Below, one piece after another: positions 56,214-64,000 of a DNA stretch of 64,000 nt. Made by a program: the position numbers and the translations under genes. The notes beneath the pieces are model-generated. The model saw only the letters and a list, made by a program, of their open reading frames with translations, had not been told where the DNA came from and made no database searches. Source of the stretch: Dyella sp. A6. GTDB taxonomy: Bacteria; Pseudomonadota; Gammaproteobacteria; Xanthomonadales; Rhodanobacteraceae. The DNA is taken from contig NZ_CP132911.1 in the NCBI RefSeq assembly GCF_036320485.1, positions 2,790,001 to 2,854,000 on the forward strand, given 5' to 3'. Every line of letters starts with the position of its first letter. The stretch's first letter is position 1.

Positions 56214-58382
56214 TCAAAGCGGGTAACGATGCACGCCGCTGACTACGCCGGTGCGTCGCACCCGGCGCATCACTTCAGCCAGGTGCTTGCGGTTCCTGAC
56301 CTCGATGGTGAAGAGCAGAGTGGCGGCAGCCAGGTCGCGCTCCACGTATTCGACGTTCTCGATGTTCGAATCGGCCGCCGCAATCGCTGCCGCAATGGTA
56401 GCCAGCACCCCGGGGCGATTGATCACCTCGATACGCAGTTCGGCGCGGTAGTCGCCCTGCACGTCGCGATCCCACTCGATGGCCACGCAACGCTCCGGCG
56501 ACTTGCGCAGCTCGACCACGTTGGGACATTCGGCCTGGTGCACCACGATGCCCTTGCCCGATGACAGGTAACCGATGATCTCGTCCCCCGGCAACGGGTG
56601 ACAGCAGTTGGCGAAGCTCAGCACGCCCCGCTCGGCACCAGTGATGCGGATCTTCTCCTGCACATGCGGCGACGGTGCCGCACCACTCGTGCGACGCCCC
56701 CTGGCGGCAGCCGCCAATTGTCCGGCCACCTGGTCAGGCATGCGGTTGCCGAGCGCGATGTCGGACAGCAGTTCCTCGAGGCGCCTGAACTTGGAATCCT
56801 GCAGGAACCTGTCCAGCACCACCGGCGGAATAAGCTCCAGACTGGTGCCCAGGGTATCCAGCGCGCGATCAAGCATGCGATGACCGAAGTCGACCGCATC
56901 CTCGTGCTGCAGGTGCTTGAGGTATTGCCTGATCGCCGTTCGTGCCTTGCCGGTCACGACCACTTCCAGCCAGGCCGGATTCGGCACCGCGGAAGGCGCC
57001 GTGATGATTTCCACCAACTGCCCGGACTCCAGTCGCGTGCGCAACGGCAGCAGCTTCTTGTCAACCCGCGCGGCCACCGCGTGGTCGCCCACGTCGGTGT
57101 GCACGGCGTAGGCAAAATCCAGCGCAGTGGCATTGCGTGGCAGCGCGAGAATGTCGCCGCGCGGGGTGAACAGATAAACCTCGTCCGGGAACAGGTCGAT
57201 CTTGACGTTTTCGATAAATTCCGCGGACGACGGCGTATGCACGGAGCTGTCCGCCAGCGAAGACAGCCATTCGCGCGCCCTCGCCTGCGCACTGTTGGCC
57301 GGCCCCGAATCGGTCTTGTAGGCCCAGTGCGCAGCTACCCCGCTCTCGGCCACGGAGTCCATTTCGGCCGTGCGTATCTGTACCTCGATCGGCGCCCCGA
57401 ACGGCCCCAGCAGCACCGTGTGCAGCGACTGGTAGCCGTTCGCCTTGGGAATGGCGATGAAGTCCTTGAAACGGCGATCGACCGGTTTGTACAGCGCATG
57501 CACCACGCCCAGTGCCATGTAACAGCTCATCGCGTTTTCCACCACGACGCGGAAACCGTAGACATCCATCAGCTGCGCGAAGCTCTTGTGCTCATTGCGC
57601 ATCTTCGAATAGATGCTCCACGCCGACTTGATCCGCCCGACCACCCGTCCCGGAAGCTGCTCGACGTCGAGCGCCATCGCCAGCGCCGCCTCGATCTTGC
57701 CCATCGCCTCCCGACGATTGCCCAGCGCGGCCCTGATACGATCGCTGATGACGCGATAGCGGTCGGGATAAAGGGCACGGAAACCCAGATCCTGCAGCTC
57801 GGCCTTGATCTTGTTCATGCCCAGCCGCTGGGCGATCGGCGCGTAGATTTCCAGCGTTTCGCGGGCGATACGACGGCGCGACGGCGCATCCTTGGCACCC
57901 AGCGTGCGCATGTTGTGCAGACGATCGGACAGCTTGATCAGGATCACGCGCAGGTCGCGCGCCATCGCCATCAGCATCTTGCGGAAACTTTCCGCATCAG
58001 CTTCCTGGCGGCTGCCGAACTTCATCTTGTCCAGTTTGGTGACACCATCGACCAGTTCGGCCACGGTCTCGCCGAACTCGCTGGCCAGTGCGGAACGGCT
58101 CAGCTCGGTGTCTTCAAGGGTGTCGTGCAGGATGGCCGCAATGACGGTTTCAGCATCCATGCCAAGCTCGGCCAGGATGCCTGCCACCGCCACCGGGTGA
58201 GTGATATACGGTTCGCCACTTTTACGCGCCTGCCCATCGTGCGCCTGCGCACCCACTTCATAGGCGCGCAGCACTCGGGCCACCTGGGCCTCGGGCAGAT
58301 ATCCAAGGCGCTCTTTCAGCGCCAGCACGTAGGGAGGCAGCACGGACGGGTCCACAGAACCAGGATGCGTGGCCGCCGACAT
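56214..58382 (-). CDS. spoT: Bifunctional (p)ppGpp synthetase/hydrolase SpoT
   Basis: Stringent-response enzyme of 722 residues. It has an N-terminal HD hydrolase with HDTLED at residues 86-91, a synthetase domain with RFKDFIAIPKANGYQS (the RxKD form typical of bifunctional enzymes) and EVQIRT. These are followed by TGS (PRGDILALPRNATALDFAYAVH), a zinc-finger/conserved-cysteine domain (NCCHPLPGD) and a C-terminal ACT domain. The ATG at 58382 lies 100 bp after the rpoZ stop. Confidence 0.97.
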   Translation of the reverse strand: MSAATHPGSVDPSVLPPYVLALKERLGYLPEAQVARVLRAYEVGAQAHDGQARKSGEPYITHPVAVAGILAELGMDAETVIAAILHDTLEDTELSRSALASEFGETVAELVDGVTKLDKMKFGSRQEADAESFRKMLMAMARDLRVILIKLSDRLHNMRTLGAKDAPSRRRIARETLEIYAPIAQRLGMNKIKAELQDLGFRALYPDRYRVISDRIRAALGNRREAMGKIEAALAMALDVEQLPGRVVGRIKSAWSIYSKMRNEHKSFAQLMDVYGFRVVVENAMSCYMALGVVHALYKPVDRRFKDFIAIPKANGYQSLHTVLLGPFGAPIEVQIRTAEMDSVAESGVAAHWAYKTDSGPANSAQARAREWLSSLADSSVHTPSSAEFIENVKIDLFPDEVYLFTPRGDILALPRNATALDFAYAVHTDVGDHAVAARVDKKLLPLRTRLESGQLVEIITAPSAVPNPAWLEVVVTGKARTAIRQYLKHLQHEDAVDFGHRMLDRALDTLGTSLELIPPVVLDRFLQDSKFRRLEELLSDIALGNRMPDQVAGQLAAAARGRRTSGAAPSPHVQEKIRITGAERGVLSFANCCHPLPGDEIIGYLSSGKGIVVHQAECPNVVELRKSPERCVAIEWDRDVQGDYRAELRIEVINRPGVLATIAAAIAAADSNIENVEYVERDLAAATLLFTIEVRNRKHLAEVMRRVRRTGVVSGVHRYPL

Positions 58383-58482
58383 GGTTGCGCGAGGGCCGTT
58401 CAGGCGCCCGCCCAGGGAGCGCACTCAGGTGTGCCGGCAATACCGGCCCGGCGACTGCACTGTCGACAGCCGCCGCCGTCCA

Positions 58483-58773
58483 TCAGTCGTCGCCGCCCTT
58501 GGAGAGGTCGTCGTCCACTTCCGCCGCCGCCCACTCGAGCGCCTCACGCTCGGCCCGCTCGCGCTCGGCCTGCTCGATCTCGTCGATGGTGGCCTGGTCG
58601 ATGCGGCGATCAGCAATCTCGCGCAAGGCAAGCACGGTCGGCTTGTCATTGTCCGGGCGGATGACCGGATCGGCTCCCTTCGCGAGCTGACGGGCGCGCT
58701 TGGTCGCCATCAACACCAGCTCAAATCGGTTGTCGACTACCTCAAGGCAGTCTTCGACGGTAATGCGTGCCAT
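58483..58773 (-). CDS. rpoZ: RNA polymerase omega subunit
   Basis: A 96-residue polymerase subunit that helps beta-prime assemble and, in E. coli, contributes to a ppGpp-binding site. The start [20 protein letters not shown] and the [11 protein letters not shown] segment are family-typical; the C-terminus is acidic and unconserved. It precedes spoT, the usual order. A promoter is visible at 58813-58841. Confidence 0.97.
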   Translation of the reverse strand: MARITVEDCLEVVDNRFELVLMATKRARQLAKGADPVIRPDNDKPTVLALREIADRRIDQATIDEIEQAERERAEREALEWAAAEVDDDLSKGGDD

Positions 58774-58812
58774 GTGAAATCCTGCGGGGCAAACAGCTTA
58801 AATTGGGATGAT

Positions 58813-58841
58813 AGTTTAGCCAGCGCAGGCTTGGCTGGCAA
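58813..58841 (-). promoter_or_regulatory. Sigma-70 promoter of rpoZ-spoT
   Basis: On the minus strand TTGCCA (58841-58836) and TAAACT (58818-58813) are 17 bp apart. The predicted start near 58806 gives a leader of about 33 nt. Confidence 0.65.
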
Positions 58842-58931
58842 TGTAAGGGCTCGTATCATAAGCGGTCGCCTTCCCGCCAAAGCCAACGCGAAGGCAGACC
58901 GTGTAAAATAACAATACCAAGCGGTACAATT

Positions 58932-59831
58932 ATGAACCCCTTGCAGCGGACTCCCCTGCCGATGCCTTACCTGCCCCGTATTCGTGTGCTCAAACCGGTC
59001 ATCGCGGCCGCCATCCTGCTGCTTGCAGGTTGCGCCATCGCACCGCCCCGGACTGACGACCCGCTGCAGCACTTCAACCGCAAGGTCTACGCTTTCAACA
59101 GCGCGATCGACAAGGCCGCCATCCGGCCCGTGGCGGTTGGCTACCGCAAGGTGACCAACCCGCCGGTACGCCGTTCGGTCAGCAATTTCTTCTCGAACCT
59201 GCGCATGCCGATCACCGTGGCCAACGACCTGCTGCAGGCACGCCCGAAGCAGGCGCTGGTCGGCACCGGCCGATTCCTGGTGAACCTCACCCTTGGCATC
59301 GGCGGCATCTTCGACCCAGCCACGGCAATGGGCATTCCGGACAACCAGACCGACTTCGGCATCACGCTGGCGCGCTGGGGCGTTCCCGAAGGCGACTTCC
59401 TGATGCTGCCGCTGATCGGTCCGACCACGGTCCGCGACGTCTGGCGCCTGCCGGTCGATAGCTACTTCTTCGATCCACTCAGCTACGTCACGCGCAATCA
59501 CAAGTTCCATCACGGCCTGTATTACACCCCCACCGTGCTCTACCTGATCTCGCTGCGTGCGCAGGCTATCGACGCGGAGAGCTTCCTGGACAGCGCCTAC
59601 GATCCCTACGCGTTCCTGCGTGACGCCTATCGCCAGCAGCGCATCAACATGCTTTATGACGGCAATCCTCCGGCGTCGGTCATCGACCGCATGCAGGGTC
59701 TGGATCAGAAGGGCTTCGACCCCGACCTGTTGCTGGAGCAGCAGCGTCAATGGGAAAAGCAGCAGAAGAGCAAGCCCGCCGGTCAGCCCAAGCCGTCCGG
59801 CGCCCAGAACGGTACGCCGACACAACAGTAG
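58932..59831 (+). CDS. mlaA: MlaA (VacJ) outer-membrane lipoprotein
   Basis: A 299-residue outer-membrane lipoprotein that removes misplaced phospholipids from the outer leaflet and passes them to MlaC. The lipobox LLLAGC puts the lipidated cysteine at residue 34 (24 from the alternative ATG at 58962). The body contains DPLQHFNRKVYAFNSAID, FFSNLRMPITVANDLLQ and FGITLARWGVPEGDFLMLPLIGPTTVRD, all diagnostic. The last 35 residues are Gln/Lys/Pro-rich. It is divergent from rpoZ and convergent with mlaFEDCB. Confidence 0.95.
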   Translation: MNPLQRTPLPMPYLPRIRVLKPVIAAAILLLAGCAIAPPRTDDPLQHFNRKVYAFNSAIDKAAIRPVAVGYRKVTNPPVRRSVSNFFSNLRMPITVANDLLQARPKQALVGTGRFLVNLTLGIGGIFDPATAMGIPDNQTDFGITLARWGVPEGDFLMLPLIGPTTVRDVWRLPVDSYFFDPLSYVTRNHKFHHGLYYTPTVLYLISLRAQAIDAESFLDSAYDPYAFLRDAYRQQRINMLYDGNPPASVIDRMQGLDQKGFDPDLLLEQQRQWEKQQKSKPAGQPKPSGAQNGTPTQQ

Positions 59832-59843
59832 GATTGCCTTACA

Positions 59844-59887
59844 CCAGACATGAAAACGGGGCCTGTTGGCCCCGTTTTCATGTCTGG
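59844..59887. terminator. Perfect 20-bp bidirectional terminator between mlaA and mlaB
   Basis: CCAGACATGAAAACGGGGCC pairs without mismatch to its complement around a TGTT loop. TTTT and AAAA within the arms give partial U-runs on both strands. It lies 12 bp after the mlaA stop and 12 bp from the mlaB stop. Confidence 0.8.
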
Positions 59888-59899
59888 AAGAAGCAGGAT

Positions 59900-60202
59900 T
59901 CAGACGGCAATCAACGACGCAACCCCGCTTACCTGTGCCAGGTCATGCATGCCGGCCGGCACATTGAGCACCCGCACGGGCCGGCTCGCAGCCGATGCTT
60001 CGGCAAGCACCGCCAGCACACAGGCAAGCCCGGCACTGTCGCAACTCTCGACCGCAGCCAGATCAAGCTGGGTGGCCCGGCCACGCGCAAATGCACCACC
60101 GAGAGCCTCCAGCACTGCTGCCGCGGTAGCAAAGCTCAGCCTGCCGGACACCTTCACGGTATCCGGCAGGCTGCAATCCAGCTGAAAGCCTTTCGCATCC
60201 AC
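59900..60202 (-). CDS. mlaB: MlaB STAS-domain protein
   Basis: A 100-residue cytoplasmic STAS protein that binds the MlaF ATPase and supports transporter activity. The STAS core ATQLDLAAVESCDSAGLACVLAVL covers about residues 43-66. It is the last gene of mlaFEDCB, 1 bp after mlaC. Confidence 0.9.
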   Translation of the reverse strand: MDAKGFQLDCSLPDTVKVSGRLSFATAAAVLEALGGAFARGRATQLDLAAVESCDSAGLACVLAVLAEASAASRPVRVLNVPAGMHDLAQVSGVASLIAV

Positions 60203-60203
60203 G

Positions 60204-60872
60204 TTAGTGGCCCTGATCCTTTTCCATCGACTTCAGCGCCTGCGCGCCCTGGTTCTGCAGATTCTTGATCAGCTGGTCAAGACCGATCTTGCGGATCTCG
60301 GCATCGACCTGGTTGCGATAGTTGGTGATGTAGGAAATGCCTTCGATGATCACGTCGTAGGCCTTCCACTCGCCGCTCTGGGTTTTGCGGAAGGCATAGT
60401 CCACCGAAACCGACTTGCCGCTCTCCAGCATCACCCGGGTACGCACGACCGTACGCCGATCGTTGAGCGCACCATTGAACGGCAGCACCTTCACCGCACC
60501 CTGCGTGTAATTGAGCAGGCCCTCGGCATAACGGTGGGTGATCGACTCGTAGAACGCCTTGGCAAAGCGCGAACGCTGTTCCGGCGTGGCTTCCCGCGCG
60601 TGCTGGCCAAGTACCAGGATCGCGGCATAGTCCACGTCGAAGTGCGGGCGGAAAATCTTGTTGATGACCGAAATCAGCTTCTCCCTGTTCCTGGAGAGCT
60701 CGGCCTTGTGACCGGCCACGGCGACATCCAGCTCGTGAGCGATATCCTGAACGACCTGTTCGGGCGTCGCATCGACGGCAGGGGCCTGGCTGGCGGTGTT
60801 CTGGGCCAACACGGGAGCGGCAAGCGTGCCGCCCAGGGCGAGGGCCGTGGCAAGTACCAGACTGCGCAACAT
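60204..60872 (-). CDS. mlaC: MlaC periplasmic phospholipid-binding protein
   Basis: A 222-residue soluble shuttle between MlaA and MlaFEDB. A signal peptide ends near APVLAQ. The body has HFDVDYAAILVLGQHAREATPEQRSRFAKAF and ISYITNYRNQVDAEIRKIGLDQLI, both typical of MlaC. It is 33 bp after mlaD. Confidence 0.95.
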   Translation of the reverse strand: MLRSLVLATALALGGTLAAPVLAQNTASQAPAVDATPEQVVQDIAHELDVAVAGHKAELSRNREKLISVINKIFRPHFDVDYAAILVLGQHAREATPEQRSRFAKAFYESITHRYAEGLLNYTQGAVKVLPFNGALNDRRTVVRTRVMLESGKSVSVDYAFRKTQSGEWKAYDVIIEGISYITNYRNQVDAEIRKIGLDQLIKNLQNQGAQALKSMEKDQGH

Positions 60873-60905
60873 GGAATCTCCTTCAAATATCGGGGGAAGG
60901 GCCGG

Positions 60906-61769
60906 TCAGTGTTTGCCAGCCGGGGAATTCGACGAACCACCGCCCGACTTGTCGCTGCCGGACCCGTTGACCAGGAACTTGCCGATCAGATCCTCCAGCT
61001 GCATCGCGGACTGGGTCAGGATCATCTCGTCGCCATTCCTCAGCATGTCCGGCGAACCGCCCGGCTGGATCGCAACGTACTGGCTGCCGATCAAACCGCT
61101 GGTGAACACGGCGGCCGAAGAATCGTCCGGAATCTGGTTGTAGCGGTTATCGATCGCCAGGGTCACTTTGGCGTCCAGCTTGGTCGGATCGGCCTGGATC
61201 GAGGCCACGTGACCGATCGCCACGCCGGCCATCTTCACCGGCGCCCCCACCGAGAGCGTGCCGACATTGCCGAAGCTGGCCGTCACCATGTAGGTGCCGC
61301 CAATGTCGTCCGCGGCACCGCCGGCGCCGAAGAACTTGCTGATCATCGCTTCCAGCGGCTCGCTGGAACGCGTCAGCGCCAGCTTGCTGCCGTCGGCCAG
61401 GTCCTTCTTGGCATGGCCGTATTCGATACCCACGTACTGGTCGCCCAGCAGGCCACTGGTGTAGATGGTGGCCACCGAGTCGACCGGAATGGTGTCGTAG
61501 CGCTTGGCGATCGACAGCTTCACATCCGCCACGGACTTGCCGGGCTCAAGCTCGATCGACTGCACCTGGCCGACCCGTACCCCGGCCACCTTCACCGGCG
61601 CACGCTCTTTCAGCTGGCCGATGTTGGTGAACTGGGCGTCCACGGTGTAGCTGTCGCCCTGATGCCGGTTGGCCACCGAACTGGTCTGGGTTGCCAGGTA
61701 GGCCAGCGACGCAAAACCGAGCACGATGAACAGGCCGGTGCCGACGGCATAGGATTTTCTCTGGCTCAC
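60906..61769 (-). CDS. mlaD: MlaD-like MCE protein with two tandem MCE domains
   Basis: A 287-residue inner-membrane-anchored MCE protein of the MlaFEDB complex. After one N-terminal helix (about residues 7-26) come two MCE domains. The first has its core at residues 57-118 and the second at 176-237, and 34 of 62 aligned positions are identical by my count. Each has APVK-AGV and YTSGL/FTSGL-type signatures. Classical MlaD is about 180 residues with one domain that assembles as a hexamer. The tail is Ser/Gly-rich. Confidence 0.93.
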   Translation of the reverse strand: MSQRKSYAVGTGLFIVLGFASLAYLATQTSSVANRHQGDSYTVDAQFTNIGQLKERAPVKVAGVRVGQVQSIELEPGKSVADVKLSIAKRYDTIPVDSVATIYTSGLLGDQYVGIEYGHAKKDLADGSKLALTRSSEPLEAMISKFFGAGGAADDIGGTYMVTASFGNVGTLSVGAPVKMAGVAIGHVASIQADPTKLDAKVTLAIDNRYNQIPDDSSAAVFTSGLIGSQYVAIQPGGSPDMLRNGDEMILTQSAMQLEDLIGKFLVNGSGSDKSGGGSSNSPAGKH

Positions 61770-61818
61770 GGCACGATCCTCGAAACGGTGGAAGTCATGG
61801 AATGGGTCATGGCGACAG

Positions 61819-62592
61819 TCACATCAGGAAGGCAGTCAAGACGAAGTCCAGCGCCAGGATGGCAATGGACGAGGCCACCACGGTGCGCGTCGTGGCATAG
61901 GCCACGCCCTCGCTGGTCGGTGGCGTGGTGTAGCCCTGGAACACCGCGATCAGCGAGACCACGGCGCCGAACACCAGGCTCTTCCAAATCACGCCGTTGA
62001 TAATGTCCTTCCAGACATCGACGGTGGCAGTCATGTTCGACCAGAACGTACCGTTGTCGATGCCCAGCCAGGTCACCCCGACCAGATGCCCGCCGAAAAT
62101 GCCCAGCGAGCAGAACACGCAGCACAGCAAGGGCATGGCGATCAGCCCCGCCAGGAAACGGGGGGCCGCGACATAGGACAGCGGATCAACCGCCATCAGC
62201 TCCATCGCGGCAATCTGGTCGGTGGCACGCATCAGGCCGATTTCGGCGGTGATCGCGGTACCGGCCCGGCCGGCGAACAGCAGCGCAGTGACCACCGGGC
62301 CAAGCTCGCGGTAGATCGCGATCGCCACCACCGTGCCGGTCGCCGCGGTGCCGCCGAAGATCGACAACACGTGATACAGCTGCAGCGCCAGCACCATGCC
62401 CACGAACAGACCGCAGACCATGATGATGGTCAGGCTCATCGCGCCAACGAACCACAACTGGCGTATGGTTTCGCGCAGGTAGCGCATGCTGCGCGGAACG
62501 GCGGCCAGCACACGCAACAGGAACAGGCCGCACTCGCCGATCTGCTCCAGCGAGCGCATCACGATGTTCTCATTGCCGACACGAGCGTTCAT
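61819..62592 (-). CDS. mlaE: MlaE phospholipid transport permease
   Basis: A 257-residue inner-membrane permease of the Mla ABC transporter, with five or six hydrophobic helices. Landmarks: RELGPVVTALLFAGRAGTAITAEIGLM and DPLSYVAAPRFLAGLIAMPLL. It overlaps mlaF by 4 bp. Confidence 0.96.
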   Translation of the reverse strand: MNARVGNENIVMRSLEQIGECGLFLLRVLAAVPRSMRYLRETIRQLWFVGAMSLTIIMVCGLFVGMVLALQLYHVLSIFGGTAATGTVVAIAIYRELGPVVTALLFAGRAGTAITAEIGLMRATDQIAAMELMAVDPLSYVAAPRFLAGLIAMPLLCCVFCSLGIFGGHLVGVTWLGIDNGTFWSNMTATVDVWKDIINGVIWKSLVFGAVVSLIAVFQGYTTPPTSEGVAYATTRTVVASSIAILALDFVLTAFLM

Positions 62593-63425
62593 GCCCCACC
62601 CCGCTTGAAACCCAGCGCTTCCGCATAATCGCCGGCCGGATACTGGAACGGCACCGGGCCGTCGGCCTCACCACCGAAGAACTGGCGGGTCCACGGCGAC
62701 CCATCGTCGGCGATCGTCTTCGGGTCACCCTGAGCCACCACCTTGCCATTGGCGATGAGGTAAATGTGGTCGGCCACCTGCTTGATCGCTTCCAGCTCGT
62801 GCGCCACCAGCACGCTGGTGATGCCCAGCGTCTCGTTGAGCGTGCGGATCAGCTTGAGAACCTGGTTCAGCGCGATCGGATCCAGGCCGACAAAAGGTTC
62901 GTCGTACAGAATCAGCATCGGATCGAACACAATGGCGCGCGCCAGCGCCACGCGCCGCGCCATGCCGCCGGACAATTCGCTGGGCATCAGCGCCGCGGCG
63001 CCGCGCAGCCCTACCGCCTGCAGCTTGGTCAGCACGATGTTGCGGATCAGCACCTCCGGCAGCCGGGTATGCTGGCGCAGCGGAAAGGCCACATTTTCGA
63101 ACACGTCGAAATCGGTCAACAGCGCCGAGTTCTGGAACAGGTAACCGATGCGCTCGCGCAGCGTGTACAGCGCTTCGCGGTCCAGCGTAGGCACATTCTG
63201 CCCATCCACCCGGATCTCGCCGGCATCGCCGCGCATCTGGCCGGTGATGTGTTTCAGCAAGGTGGTCTTGCCCGTGCCGCTGGGGCCCATGATGGCGGTG
63301 ACCTTGCCGCGCGGGATATCCAGATCCAGCCCGTCGAACACTTTTTTGCCGCTGAGCACCGTGGTCAGGCCACGGATGCGGACCAGAACACGATCGTCGG
63401 GCATGCTGCGGACAGGCTCGGTCAT
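62589..63425 (-). CDS. mlaF: MlaF ATP-binding subunit
   Basis: A 278-residue ABC ATPase driving the Mla transporter. Walker A GPSGTGKTT, signature LSGGMARRVALARAI and Walker B LILYDEPFVGLD are all present. It is the first gene of mlaFEDCB; its ATG lies 73 bp from the gmk stop. Confidence 0.96.
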   Translation of the reverse strand: MTEPVRSMPDDRVLVRIRGLTTVLSGKKVFDGLDLDIPRGKVTAIMGPSGTGKTTLLKHITGQMRGDAGEIRVDGQNVPTLDREALYTLRERIGYLFQNSALLTDFDVFENVAFPLRQHTRLPEVLIRNIVLTKLQAVGLRGAAALMPSELSGGMARRVALARAIVFDPMLILYDEPFVGLDPIALNQVLKLIRTLNETLGITSVLVAHELEAIKQVADHIYLIANGKVVAQGDPKTIADDGSPWTRQFFGGEADGPVPFQYPAGDYAEALGFKRGGA

Positions 63426-63498
63426 AAACTGACGGGTACAGTAAAAGGGTGAACGTTAGCGGAAGACGCTCCCGAAGGCCAACGAGGATAGGGGCGAT

Positions 63499-64000
63499 TC
63501 ATTCAGCCTCCAGCAACTCGTCGATCAATGCCTGATAACGCTGGCATTGCATGGGGGTACGCAACCGCACCGCATGGACGATCGCCTGCAGGTCGCGCAA
63601 CGCGTCCTCGAAACGGTCGTTGACAATGATGTAGTCGAACTCGTGCGCATGAGCAATTTCGCCGCGCGAGTTGCGCAGGCGACGCTCGATCACATCGGGG
63701 GCGTCCGAGCCCCGGCCACGCAGACGGCGTTCCAGTTCCGCCCGCGACGGCGGCAGGATGAAGACACTGACGCAATCGGGCTTGCTGAGCCGGATCTGCT
63801 GCGCACCCTGCCAGTCGATTTCCAGCAGGACATCGCGTCCCTGTGCCAGCAAGCCCGACACCGTGGTGCGCGAGGTGCCATAGAGATTGCCATGCACCTC
63901 GGCATGCTCCAGGAAGATGCCATCGGCAACCTCCCGCTCGAACTCGGCCCGCTCCACGAAGTAGTAATGCCGTCCGTACTGCTCGCCCGGCCGCGGTGGG
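63499..64000 (-). CDS. gmk: Guanylate kinase (5' end cut by window)
   Basis: Phosphorylates GMP to GDP. The visible part reads from PPRPGEQYGRHYYFVER at the right edge, through LEHAEVHGNLYGTSRTTV (GMP-binding) and VLLEIDWQGAQQIR, to the stop at 63499. The P-loop and first 35 or so residues lie beyond the window. gmk usually precedes rpoZ-spoT; here the mla genes lie between them. Confidence 0.95.
   Translation of the reverse strand, partial: PPRPGEQYGRHYYFVERAEFEREVADGIFLEHAEVHGNLYGTSRTTVSGLLAQGRDVLLEIDWQGAQQIRLSKPDCVSVFILPPSRAELERRLRGRGSDAPDVIERRLRNSRGEIAHAHEFDYIIVNDRFEDALRDLQAIVHAVRLRTPMQCQRYQALIDELLEAE

Noticed and set aside
56598..58664. 688-codon frame antisense to spoT and rpoZ
   Set aside because: Shadow of two strongly conserved genes.

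Overview
The window is one contiguous stretch of high-G+C bacterial chromosome carrying housekeeping and envelope genes. I see no rRNA, insertion sequence, prophage, integrase or CRISPR array. Gene content and order point to a gammaproteobacterium of the Xanthomonadales (Lysobacterales), probably near Rhodanobacteraceae (Dyella/Rhodanobacter/Luteibacter-like). The main clues are divergent lptF and pepA-holC, divergent ponA and pilMNOPQ, a MoxR/DUF58/Bat locus with a fused BatB-BatC, a GTG-started type II citrate synthase, and the recG-ridA-spoT-rpoZ block. The family placement is inference; no marker phylogeny was run.

Layout. 1-2.9 kb: lptF (cut by the left edge), pepA, holC. 2.9-10.2 kb: two large tandem paralogous hybrid histidine kinases with periplasmic propeller sensors, each preceded by a similar 34-nt element. 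10.4-15.3 kb: two P-loop GTPases flanking a YceI / cytochrome b561 / YceI cassette, then a small CxxC thiol protein read convergently. 15.4-18.9 kb: a TonB-dependent siderophore receptor under a clear Fur box, and a secreted phosphoesterase. 19-26.2 kb: sdaA, an OmpR-type response regulator/kinase pair, rimK with a long 3' region ending in a strong terminator hairpin, tRNA-Gly(CCC), and a FecR/tryptophan-rich secreted protein. 26.4-34.3 kb: trmB, an SLC13-type permease, a Rieske protein, a small membrane protein, an Ada-like methyltransferase, an EamA transporter, a FAH-family hydrolase, mscL, and a MarR regulator divergent from a macro-domain protein. 34.3-41.4 kb: the seven-cistron-equivalent moxR-DUF58-DUF4381-batA-batBC-batD operon. 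41.6-49.6 kb: pilMNOPQ divergent from PBP1A. 49.7-55.5 kb: a conserved unknown, gltA, rpmE2, a nucleoside hydrolase, recG. 55.6-58.8 kb: ridA, spoT, rpoZ. 58.9-64 kb: the Mla lipid-trafficking genes (mlaA convergent to mlaFEDCB) and gmk, cut by the right edge.

Much of the window concerns the cell envelope: LPS export (LptF), type IV pilus assembly (PilMNOPQ), peptidoglycan synthesis (PBP1A), phospholipid asymmetry (Mla), mechanosensing (MscL) and envelope sensing (two hybrid kinases and an OmpR pair). The most unusual features are an MlaD with two tandem MCE domains, the GTPase-flanked YceI/b561 cassette, the twin propeller kinases with shared upstream elements, and Bat-locus von Willebrand domains that have lost metal-site residues.
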